Source: Hypomyces perniciosus (Eukaryota; Ascomycota; Sordariomycetes; Hypocreales; Hypocreaceae). From it: a stretch of 64,000 nucleotides of DNA. Below the pieces are notes generated by a model. The model saw only the letters and a list, made by a program, of their open reading frames with translations. It did not search any database and was not told the origin of the DNA. Below, piece after piece: positions 1 through 8,821 of this stretch. How positions within the stretch are numbered: the stretch's first letter is position 1; each line of letters starts with the position of its first letter. The stretch covers positions 1 to 64,000 of the forward strand of contig SPDT01000002.1 of NCBI GenBank assembly GCA_008477525.1, read 5' to 3'. The position numbers and the translations under genes were made by a program.

Positions 1-155
1 ACCCTCAACAAGAAATATCACCCGACCCCTAACCCTAACCCTAATCAAAGTCGAACAAATACAAGCCCTAACTGATCGAACGATCCCAACAAAAATCAAT
101 CGCAGACAACAGACCACACACCCCAAATGCGGAAGTACCAGAACAATCCTAACCG
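1..155. other. Degenerate sequence distal to the telomere array
   Basis: This stretch mixes short runs of CCCTAA (around 29-45) with A/C-rich sequence that is not telomeric (46-155). It lies outside the clean telomere array, where only telomere repeats are expected. It could be low-quality terminal consensus from long reads crossing a telomere, or an interspersed telomere variant. I see no coding potential. Confidence 0.6.
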
Positions 156-300
156 CCTAACCCTAACCCTAACCCTAAAACCCTAACCCTAACCCTAACC
201 CCTAACCCTAACCCTAACCCTAACCCTAACCCTAACCCTAACCCTAACCCTAACCCTAACCCTAACCCTAACCCTAACCCTAACCCTAACCCTAACCCTA
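156..300 (+). repeat. Telomere array, (CCCTAA)n
   Basis: About 24 near-perfect CCCTAA units run head to tail, with a few units carrying an extra A or C near the distal side. This is the C-rich strand expected at the left end of a chromosome whose telomere is TTAGGG, the usual type in filamentous ascomycetes. It fixes the window as a chromosome end and the following DNA as subtelomeric. Confidence 0.97.
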
Positions 301-1185
301 GGTCATCCTCCTAATCGTCGTCTAGCACCAGTGTATTACTATAGCCCTTTATCGCTTATTCCTCTATACTATCACCAGCCGATAAAGTGGGAATTTAACC
401 TCGCTACTTAAATGCAATACACTTTTTATCTGCTGCTCTATATCTGCACCTTTACTTTAAAACAGCTTTAGATTTTGCAATAATGCTGCTATTACCTGCA
501 CCCAGATCTTACTATAACTGTCTGCCAGAGCTGGATCCTTTCAATTTACCTAAAGCCCGAGGTTTAAATCTAGTAGTAGAGTATCTGTATGCGTTTTCAG
601 CTATCTCTTCTCTAGATAGCAATATTCATTATCATGTACCCTGATCGTAGAACTTGCATAGCCACTATAGCTTGTTACTGCTAGAGCCTGTCTGCTCTAT
701 ATATGCCTTTAGTGCTTTAATCCGGTACTGCCTAGCCAGAATCTCAACCTTCTTTCCATTATTAATAGATAGCTATTTCGAAAATACTGGAATATTGCTA
801 GGTAAAGGGGCAGTTCCAGTATACCCTAGTCCCAGATGTATTATTATATTGCTTATATTTCTGCGACTGTATATTACCCGGAGGTGATACTCTTTTGCGT
901 TTCGGTTAAGCCCACCTTGTATAAAAATGCTATAGAGTTTTTGCGTATACTGCGAATCTATCGGTTAATTTTGCTTAAGAGTCCACTTCGCTGTTAATGC
1001 ATCTACTGGCATCTGCGCTGTAAGGATATAGTATAGCTGTGCTTGCTCTCGGGTAGACTCTCTATTACTGAATTGCCTGCCTCGCGCGCGTTTACTGGCA
1101 GGAGTGCTAGAAGTATTATTCTTAGAGCCTAAATCTCTCTGTCGTTTCCATAAAGTAGTGGCCAGCAAGTCTATTATCCAGTATT
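301..1185 (-). pseudogene. Decayed coding remnant abutting the telomere (unidentified)
   Basis: One minus-strand frame reads from about 1185 down to the telomere edge with protein-like composition. It contains a 67-codon open piece (965-1168) with a basic stretch (KRARGRQF) followed by a helical-looking segment, then continues in the same frame through several TAG/TAA stops into an acidic end. The stops are of the kind produced by C-to-T or G-to-A change in Gln or Trp codons, so this looks like a RIP-damaged gene. The position next to the telomere is where ascomycetes often carry telomere-linked helicase genes, but I see no helicase motif and do not assign that family. It may equally be a transposon fragment. 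Confidence 0.35.
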
Positions 1186-1577
1186 ATTATTAAGTGCATA
1201 GCTTTATAGATATTGTTATCCTTAGCTTCCAAGTTAACCTTAATATCAGCTAAAATACCTAAAAATAAATTTTAGTCTGCTAGCTTAAAACCAAGCACTT
1301 ATTTAAAGTCCTTTATAGGGATTATAAGCTGCAGTATTATTTATTATTTTTCTATATTTATTAATCTACTATAAAAGACTAGCCCTACCTAGCCACTAGG
1401 TTATATATAAAGTAGGTGGGTTAAATAGCCTGCTAGCGCTTTATTACTTTAGGATAGTAATAATAAATTATTAACTTAGCTGTTTATATTATAGTATTAA
1501 TATAAATAAATAAATTTGAAGTCTTGTTTATATTGTTAGGTAAATGCAAGCCCTCCTTTCAACCTAATAACTATATA
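1186..1577. other. AT-rich stretch without recognisable features
   Basis: The sequence is TA-rich with stops in all frames. I recognise no gene, LTR or RNA here. It may be the further-decayed upstream part of the minus-strand remnant at 301-1185. Confidence 0.5.
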
Positions 1578-1716
1578 GGACTCTTTAACCCTAGTAGATG
1601 AGATTCTTTAACCCTAGGGTACAAGGTTCTTTAACCCCAGGGGACAAGATTCTTTACCCCCAGGTGACAAGATTCTTTAACCTTAGCGTATAAGACTGTT
1701 TAACCCTAGGGTATAT
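1578..1716. repeat. 23-bp minisatellite with telomere-like core, 6 copies
   Basis: The core CTTTAACCC or a close variant recurs at 1583, 1606, 1629, 1652, 1675 and 1698, an exact 23-bp period. The unit is roughly TTCTTTAACCCTAGGGTACA plus three bases. Most copies contain TTTAACCC and two contain the palindrome CCCTAGGG, so the core resembles a telomere repeat flanked by its own complement. Copies differ by a few substitutions. Confidence 0.88.
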
Positions 1717-3080
1717 AGTTATAAAAGCCAAAAACATAGGCTTAACTATATAGTTAAATAGGAGGTTAGCCTTAACTATCCCTCCTTTTCTTTTTTTTTC
1801 TTTTCTTTACTTTTTCTTTCTTTATTACATTTATTAAAACTTATAAAATATAAAATCTTTTAAACCTATATAAAAAAAGCTTTAGCTTAGGGTATAAAGC
1901 TATAAAGGTATAAAAATCTAAGTCTAACCCTATAGCCAAGTACAGGTTTTACCTTAACTATTAATATTAGGTTAAGTATATAATCAAATAATTCCTTAAG
2001 TTAAAGGGTTAAGGATAGAGTTATATCTAGTATTCCAGTAAAAGGAGGTTATCGGTTTAATTTAGACTCTCTTACTTTAAGTTAAAGTAAGTTATTGGAG
2101 TCTTAATTAAATAGTTCTTTAGTGAAAGAATGCCTTTTCTCCTGCAGATCAGAGTTATCTGACTTGGATAACTGGCCTTTAAAGGAGTATTCTTCTTTTA
2201 GCTAAAAAAAGGATATATTTTTTTAATAATAGAGCTATAGCGATATATTCTGCTAATATAAAGAGTTCTTTTATAAAGAAAAAGGGTCGCGTTTATCTGT
2301 CTAGGATAAAGAAATCAGCTAGTCTCCTAGGAATAGCTTCCTGCATTGATACTGGTTGCGAGATATTAGGTCGTTATTGTTTTTATATCTTCTTTAAATA
2401 TCTTTAATATAGGTAAAGACGGCCTATATACCAGAAATTATAAAAGCAGTAAGAATAGTGCTTTTATCTAGAGTTAAAAAAAACCCGGCCAGGAATATTA
2501 ATAAAACTAAAATAAAGTCTCTATACTAAGAGATTAAATAATCAGTATATCCTTTATCGGCCCTTTATAGCCATTCTACCTACTAACCTACCTGCTAATA
2601 AATAAAATAGGGGTTATAATAGTATATTAATAGTTTAAGGGGGCTTAGGTTATATAATGCTAACTGTTTTACCTGTATATTTGCTTTTGCTGTAGCGACT
2701 AGTCTTTCGGTAATTTTCCTTGGGATCTCAGCTTTTAATTGGCAGGTATTGTCGACTGGTAGTTTCTTGAGGTTCTGCTCTTTTATTATATTTTAGCGCG
2801 TTACGCCCAGGTTAACTAATCCTAATATCTTTTCGGAAATTGCAACCAGATAACCTGCGTTTTCAGAGTTAGGTATTATACTAATCTACATTAAATAGTT
2901 ATAGAAGGGGTTTTAGGCTATTTCCCTCGGCTAATCGTCTTATATTTATATAGAGACTGGGTAAGGCCAGCCTGTGATTCTATTAGTAGTTAGGTGAGGG
3001 TAGGTCTTAGTGGCAGCATAGAAGTGCCCTCGGTGATTACTTCTTAGGATATAATCCCTGAGATTTCCCCCTGTCTCAGT
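1717..3080 (-). pseudogene. RIP-like decayed sequence, possibly Copia-type pol remnant
   Basis: The stretch is AT-rich with stops in every frame. On the minus strand around 2150-2900 a discontinuous frame contains pieces such as TCQLKAEIPRKITER, which resembles the Cys-containing segment before the integrase core in Ty1/Copia polyproteins. The match is weak and no catalytic triad can be read. The part at 1717-2150 shows nothing I can name. Confidence 0.25.
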
Positions 3081-3859
3081 TACCAGTTTTGTCGAGGGGG
3101 AATTGGCACTCTAAAATATATATACAATACATACATACACCTATATATAATAACTGGTATCAAGCGCGGGAACCGCGCTCTTGATAGAACCACGAAGCGG
3201 CGATTGAGTAATGTAGGGGCTAAAAAGATACTGCGGATTATTTGATTATAATGCCGGCAGCTAAAAGCAACTAACAGTTACCTTTATACGCCTCAGCGAC
3301 TGTGTTCTTACAGGTAAGGTTATATATTAAAGGGGGAAGAAGGTTATTGTTTATTAAACTAGGTCTATCTGTATGTCTTTATACTCTTGTGTTTTCCTAA
3401 TCTAGTAGCTGCTTAAATAAGCAGCTAACCTTTCTCGGGTAAGCTAACAAGAAAAAATGCTGGTGCGTTAGGCATATTAGTTACCCCCGACAAAATACCT
3501 TTTTAAGGCTTTAAATATATTAATTTTAATGTTTGGTTATATAAAGGAAATTAAAGGGGAGTTTAAAGGCTTAGGTGCTAAAGAGCTATAATTACTATTA
3601 GTATTAAACTTTAAGTTTAAGCGTATTTTAATATACTAGCTTTCCCTTAATAGTAAGCTAGGCTTAATAGTAATAAAGTCGATATAGAGGTCTATTTCTG
3701 CTTTTATTAAAATAGTATTCTTTACTTTTTATTATATTTCTTTAAGTATATATACCTTTAGGTTAAAGGGACTATTACTTGTAGGCTTTAAAGCTATTAT
3801 AAATAAAGGTTTAAAGTATTATTAATAGTTTAGTAATATTATAAACGAAAACGTTAATA
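3081..3859. repeat. LTR-like block with polypurine tract and stem-loops
   Basis: A polypurine run (GAGGGGGAA, about 3093-3101) is followed by TGGCAC, as at a polypurine tract/3' LTR junction. Inside lie a strong hairpin near 3157-3183 (TCAAGCGCGGG facing CCGCGCTCTTGA) and a second with 9-bp arms (AGCTGCTTA/TAAGCAGCT) near 3408-3430. The local GC content is higher than its surroundings. I could not fix the second boundary or a target duplication, so the LTR reading is tentative. The 3490-3859 part is AT-rich and unassigned. Confidence 0.3.
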
Positions 3860-4117
3860 TAAGGTGCCAAGACTTAATATTATAAGAGGGAAGTTTTTTT
3901 TACAATACCTATTATAAGTATTACATTAAGTCTAGGGTAAGTGGGGTAGCTGGTCCTAGCTTAATTATTATTGTTAAAGATAAACGAGAATTGCTGACTT
4001 ATACCAAAGTTCCTCTAAAACTCGGTCCTAGCGTCGGGCCTAATTCTAGGTCTAGCTAAAATAAAACAGTTATTTAATTACACTAAAATCCTTGCTTTTT
4101 AGCCCTCCTTTTTAACA
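3860..4117 (-). repeat. Fragment of family-C LTR, reversed
   Basis: Reversed, this segment aligns with the sequences at 42408 onward and 61867 onward. It starts TGTTAAAAAGGAGGGC (minus strand, from 4117), followed by the shared block containing CCGAGTTTTAGAGGAAC and a terminal part related to CCCTAGACTTAATGT. The differences are mostly C/T and G/A. It is a truncated or solo copy: the far end of the LTR is missing or too decayed to follow. Confidence 0.7.
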
Positions 4118-4950
4118 AAACTTCTAGAAGGAATCAGAGGCTATTAAGCAGCTTGCCTTTAGGGAGAAAAACCTTTGCGACTGGCCACTATTATTTAAAA
4201 GGGCAGGCCTTCCAATACCTATAGCTCCCTGGTTCCGAAAGAGGCTATAAAGTCCGAGTGGATGTATTATTATAACCAGCTTTGCAGAGGAATATAAACG
4301 CTCCTAAGTCCTCCTCTATACTATTTAGGCCCCGATAGGGTCTAGCAGCGAAAAGTATAGCCGGGTAGCCTATAAAACTTTAACCCACTAACAGGCTGCT
4401 AACAGTACTATAAGGAGAACGTTTTTTATAAGGGAGAGTTGCTACTACTATAGGTGCCTAATAAGAGGCAATACACGACATTCTGCCTTGCAAAAGGTCC
4501 CGACAGCTAGCACTTAGGTTTTTACCCTCTCTAAGGAGGGTTTTTTATCCTAGTGCCTAAGGCCCTAGGCCTTAAATGACCTTCTTTCCTTTATAAATTG
4601 AAATGTCGCGAACAGCTATAGGGTCAACACCTCCGGTTATTCTCTAGCAGCTTGCTGGCTAGTTAGGCCGGTTCTGAGTTAATAGGACCACGTGGAGGTG
4701 GCCCACTATCTCATTTATGGATGCGATCAAGACCTTAGCCAGCTCCTACCGACCTATTGCCTAGATAGGATTTGTGTAACTAGCTTACTTATGGTCGTTA
4801 ATATTAAAACAAACAAACAAATAATACCCTAAAGCTTAATAGTTACATTTATTAGTACGGGCTACTATTACCTTTTTATCAATATGGACTCCTAAAAAAC
4901 ATTTATGCTCACCAATAATATCCGCCGTTATACGACTGGGGCTGAGTGGG
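4118..4950. other. Transition from decayed repeat to normal-composition DNA
   Basis: There is no gene I can support here. GC content rises gradually. Short inverted repeats are present: ACCCTC facing GAGGGT around 4530-4550, and CACCTCC (about 4629) facing GGAGGTG (about 4695). Parts may be old retroelement fragments, but none matches the families recognised elsewhere in the window. Confidence 0.4.
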
Positions 4951-5053
4951 GAGCAAATTTACAGTGACTCACCAGAGGGGTGTGTGCCGAGAGTGTCACC
5001 TATACTGTGCATAGCCACCCAGCATGTCCGAGCCCTCGTCGACTGTTTATTGG

Positions 5054-5061
5054 TATAAATA
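5054..5061 (+). promoter_or_regulatory. TATA-box-like element upstream of the NACHT-ankyrin gene
   Basis: TATAAATA lies about 200 bp before the proposed start codon at 5263, at a plausible distance for a fungal core promoter plus a 5' UTR. It is the only good TATA match I saw between the repeat edge and the gene. It is a sequence match only. Confidence 0.4.
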
Positions 5062-5262
5062 GTGTGGATTGTCCATCTTCTTGCGCGACTCTGTAACAGC
5101 AGGCAATTATTAACCTTGATTGAGATCCGTTAGCATCCAGGTTCCTCCAGCCAGCAGCCAGGACCAGGTACATCGTCAACACTATTTAATCACATATCAA
5201 ACCCATCTTCCTAATTCCTCAACTTTAATTCACGTTCCTTCAGAATACTTAAATTTCTCGTC

Positions 5263-7250
5263 ATGGAGACCGAGCTCAGTCGCCTGCTTGTCAAACACAG
5301 CCCCGGCGATCTCACTGGCCAAAGACTGCACGACCTGGACCAAGAACGCCTTCCTTCATCCGCAACAGCATTTCTCCTGGACCAAACGGTAACAGACTGG
5401 CTGGAAGGAAATTGCTCAGCAGTTCTTTGGGCATATGGACCAGGTACGCAGCTCAAAATAAGTCTTCCAGCTATCTCTAACCAGAAACAGCTGCGTCTGG
5501 CAAGACCTTTCTAAGGTAGGCTGCTTCATGACACAATTTTCTTTCGACCCAAGTCTAATGCAGACAGCTCCGCTCTGGCAAACCACATCAAGTCGACCAA
5601 AACCGCTCCAAAAACCGCAGTGGCAACCTACGTCTTCAAAGGACAACTCAACGTGCAAAGAAATGTCTGCGACTTTGATTGGCCAATGAATTGCATCATC
5701 AGACAGCTCGTGCCCCAATTACCTGCCTCGTTTGATCTCCTCGCCAAAATCGTACAGCAAAAAGACAACGACTTCTGGCCGTGGCCCGAAATTGGCGCCG
5801 CGTTTGACACAGTCTTTCTCATCTTTGATGGCCTGGATAACTGCGCCTCTAGTGCATTCAACGATTTGTTGCTCTATTTGTCTGGAAAAGTCTTCGAGTC
5901 GTTGAAGTTCCGCATTTTTGCGACTAGTCGCCAGAAGCCACAGCCAGACTGCTCAAGCAAGATTGCATTTCTGCCAGTTCGCGCCAGCGATGACGATCTT
6001 CGGGCATGGGTAGAACGGAAGATTGGGCAAGATTCGCCGAAAATTATTGCAGAAGCCATCAAGTATTTGGATGGGCGGTATGTGCAGCAAGCCAGTTGTT
6101 GTGAAGTGTGCTGACGGACAGCTTTCTTCCTCTTCCATGGACGCTTGAGCCATCGGCTTTACTGCAACTCATTCGAGAGCTTCGAGAATTGCGAGACGCG
6201 AAAACACCAGTGAACAAAATCTGCGAAAAGATTGCGTCAGCCATCGAGCATACCGAGCTCGGCGACCTCGCTTTACATGTAATGAACCTGCTCGAGAACG
6301 AGAACTACACCTGGCGTACAGTAACTGTGACCGTACTGACTGAGTTTCTGTCACATGCCGGTGTGCAGCATGCAAGTGGCCGACCTTACACGGAAGAAGA
6401 AGTCATTGAGTCACAACGGATTGGATTCTTTCGAGTTGGGGTCGTGTCTCGCGATTTGCTGGTAGAGTCGTCGGTTCGCGAGGATCTCCTCCCATTGCTG
6501 CATGCAAGAGAGATATCAAACGATACTATAACTTGCGCCTTGCTAAAGTATCTCGCGCAGGATGCATTCAAAGCAGGACCGTGCTCCTCTTCCGCGGATC
6601 TGGCGCGCCGTTTTGAGCAGTACCCCTTCCTAAACCACGCGGCAGGTACACTGCCGTACCATTTAGACAAAAGCACCTCGCAGGAAGTCATCGATGAGTT
6701 TGTGAGATTCTCGTCGGACAAGGGAAGCAGAGATTCCTTCCTGCAAGCAACCGAGTCGCACTGGTATCACGACGCGGCACAGTACGGAGAGTGTGAGTTG
6801 GAAGAGGAGCGATGGAACGTTTGGTCCAAAGGATATGGGCCGATTCATCTCGCCGCCAGTATAGGAGGCTCCGTGGCAATCTTAAATGCACTTATAGAGA
6901 AGGGAAATGACTTCGCGGCAAAGACAGCCTTCGGCGAGACCGCCCTGCATATTGCGGCCTCGAACGAGTCCCAAGAGTTGGCGGAAGCTCTCATCCGCCA
7001 TGGCATCGACATTTCCGCTGTTGATGATAACGGCGATACCGCCTTGCTATTCGCGGTGCAGTATGAATCCCCGAAAGTTATCGAGATGCTTCTGCGAAAT
7101 GGGGCGTTGGCTCACGGCCCGCCTGCCGCCGAGTTGTTGGAGGTGGCTACAGAATCCCAACTAGATGAAACGGTGAACACGCTTCTTCGGTGCGAGGTCA
7201 TAACTGAAGCGGAATCGAAACAGTACTATGAGAATAAGGATGAAGACTGA
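5263..7250 (+). CDS. NACHT-ankyrin NLR-like STAND protein, 4 exons
   Basis: Proposed exons are 5263-5443, 5491-5515, 5568-6077 and 6122-7250, giving 614 residues in one frame. Splicing assembles a perfect Walker A motif, GPAASGKT, at residues 59-66. Walker B (FLIFDGLD) falls at 152-159 and the downstream arginine motif (IFATSR) at 185-190, as in fungal NACHT ATPases. The middle (about 240-475) is a helical region, and about 477-580 holds three ankyrin repeats (PIHLAAS, TALHIAA, TALLFAV). The start lies in a good context (CTCGTCATGG) and the N-terminal part is short, about 50 residues, with no HET or other effector domain visible. Family knowledge: such NTPases act as ligand-gated oligomerising switches, some in heterokaryon incompatibility or immunity; the ligand here is unknown. 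It is the first clear gene from the telomere, and its codon use and composition are normal, with no sign of RIP. The exon structure is my inference, supported by motif continuity. Confidence 0.88.
5444..5490 (+). other. Intron 1 of the NACHT-ankyrin gene (47 bp, phase 1)
   Basis: The donor is GTACGC, the branch-like motif is CTCTAAC (5475-5481) and the acceptor is CAG at 5488-5490. Removing it joins YGP to AASGKT and restores the P-loop. A second CAG at 5484 would keep the frame but add two residues (E, T) inside the P-loop. Confidence 0.8.
5516..5567 (+). other. Intron 2 of the NACHT-ankyrin gene (52 bp, phase 2)
   Basis: The donor is GTAGGC, the branch-like motif is TCTAAT (5554-5559) and the acceptor is ACAG ending at 5567. 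The unspliced frame meets TAG right after the donor. Splicing joins GKTFL to SSALANHIK in frame. The acceptor CAG at 5563 would break the frame. Confidence 0.8.
6078..6121 (+). other. Intron 3 of the NACHT-ankyrin gene (44 bp, phase 2)
   Basis: The donor is a consensus GTATGT, the branch-like motif is GCTGAC (6110-6115) and the acceptor is ACAG ending at 6121. Splicing links YLDGR to FLPLPW and joins the NACHT part to the ankyrin part. Unspliced, the upstream frame ends in TGA at 6112-6114. Confidence 0.82.
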
Positions 7251-8112
7251 TAGTTGCTGTACGATATCATAGGGAACTGAGAGGAAGTTGTAAATCAAGC
7301 TAAATAGAACGGGTCATACATAGCTTTACCCCGGTATGGCGATCGGCACCCTTTCACGGTCTAAATAGTTGGTTGACACGTGGTTTTCTCGCGTGCAGGC
7401 CGCGAGAGATGTAGGGGAAATTGTAAAGGGGATTACGATCCAATTGATCAAATGCGCTGTATTATCCTTATAATGATACTGATTGTTGCTTGTACAAGAT
7501 TCCTGCCCAACCGTAATTTCCTTCCCCTTATTGTATCTCTCGTGCCTTATGCGTTGTGGCGGTTACATTGCATAGTGCCCTAGGGCTTGATGCCGTTGGT
7601 CCAATCCGACGGCCAGCTTTACGAGGTATGCCCGGCTTGTAAGGTTTACGTCGTTCATGCCAGGACTCCTCAAAGGCCAGCGCGTCAGCCTAGGATTAGA
7701 CGGGTACGCCACATCGAGCGGGAACCAAACTTTCCGACCTTTATGCCTGTGCTTCATACCGCTGCTGCCTAGCTAGTCCTGCTGCCTAACTGTCCTATCT
7801 TGTCCGCTAGCCTTCAGCAGTCACTCCTAACCGAGCGAGACCAGCATGCGTATAGCGCTTCCGGGTAAAGTTTACCGTTGCCAGCCAATATTCTTATGGG
7901 CGATGATCTCACCCTTGTTGGGGGAAGGAAGCCGGAGATGAATTCTAAACCTGGCTTAAGTTGGTAGTATCACGGGCCGATGAGTCACAAGGCGAGCAGA
8001 TACAGTCACACATACATACCACGAAGTCTTACATACCTCTGGATACTTGCCGCTTTCTATTCTGTTCTATGTACCTGCTGGCAGTGTCCCTAGTCGCCTC
8101 CAGCCACACTTG
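7251..8112. other. Intergenic DNA of normal composition
   Basis: This lies downstream of the NACHT-ankyrin gene. Only short open frames (60-70 codons) occur, overlapping on both strands without recognisable motifs, so I call no gene. No transposon boundary was recognised. Confidence 0.5.
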
Positions 8113-8673
8113 TCAGAGCCTATTATTAGCAAACATCTTTAAATGGCATCCCACGATAAAGTTTCTAATCAAATATTTGCATAATATTGCTAATACCATT
8201 TCTATCACTGAAGAGAGGTAAATGAAGAGTTGTCTTAACATAAACGGTATGGGGATAGTCCTACATGAGTTTACGACTACAGGCTTATGGAGCCGCTGGT
8301 TAATGCGGTACATTGAGGCAAGCGGCACACAGCTGTACTGGTCCAGAGGTTTGGAGGGAGCGCCAAGCGGATAAGTGCTGAACTGTACTAAGAAATTGAA
8401 CGTCCACTCGATCCGGTTTTCGCTGTGATCTTGGGTCAACAGTGCTGCCAAACCCATGCCAACGGGCTGTGAAGCCGAAGCCTTGTCCGGAGTAGTACTT
8501 TCTGCCTTGTGGGAAAGCCTTGAGGTGACAGAATGCCCGGGCGTGTGCCAAAATGCACAGCCGCACCAAACCATATTTGTGAAAAGTACTCCGTAACCTT
8601 TTACCGATAAAGGGAGAATAATACATATAAATAAAAGAAGCACAATGGACCGTAAGATCTGGATTCCCGCCAT
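8113..8673 (-). CDS. Possible small secreted protein (unidentified, doubtful)
   Basis: This is a 186-codon minus-strand frame from ATG at 8671-8673. Its first 28 residues look like a signal peptide: a short charged start, a hydrophobic core (IVLLLFICIILPL), then SVKGYG as a possible cleavage region. The next part contains WCGC and further scattered Cys, and the last 60 residues are again hydrophobic, which is unusual for a secreted protein and may be intronic or untranslated. I recognise no family. Subtelomeric small secreted proteins are common effector candidates in plant-associated fungi, but nothing else supports that here. The frame overlaps the 5' side of the LINE ORF1 on the other strand, so it may be spurious. 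Confidence 0.28.
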   Translation of the reverse strand: MAGIQILRSIVLLLFICIILPLSVKGYGVLFTNMVWCGCAFWHTPGHSVTSRLSHKAESTTPDKASASQPVGMGLAALLTQDHSENRIEWTFNFLVQFSTYPLGAPSKPLDQYSCVPLASMYRINQRLHKPVVVNSCRTIPIPFMLRQLFIYLSSVIEMVLAILCKYLIRNFIVGCHLKMFANNRL

Positions 8674-8821
8674 TCATCTTCCCTCCTACATACACAGGTG
8701 CCCCTACCTTTATAGGCCGCCACCTATTACCGTTTATCTATATTCATACTCAAACACTACTGCTCGATCCACAAGTCCCCCCCTCTTCACCTCTCTTTGC
8801 CTTTCGAGGCCTCTGAGCACA

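Noticed and set aside
5120..5392. Plus-strand frame of 90 codons overlapping the NACHT-ankyrin start
   Set aside because: It is in another frame from the gene, has no domain, and overlaps the better-supported first exon; most likely 5' UTR plus shadow.
8300..8695. Second minus-strand frame (131 codons) overlapping the possible secreted protein
   Set aside because: No signal peptide or motif; overlaps both neighbouring candidates in other frames.
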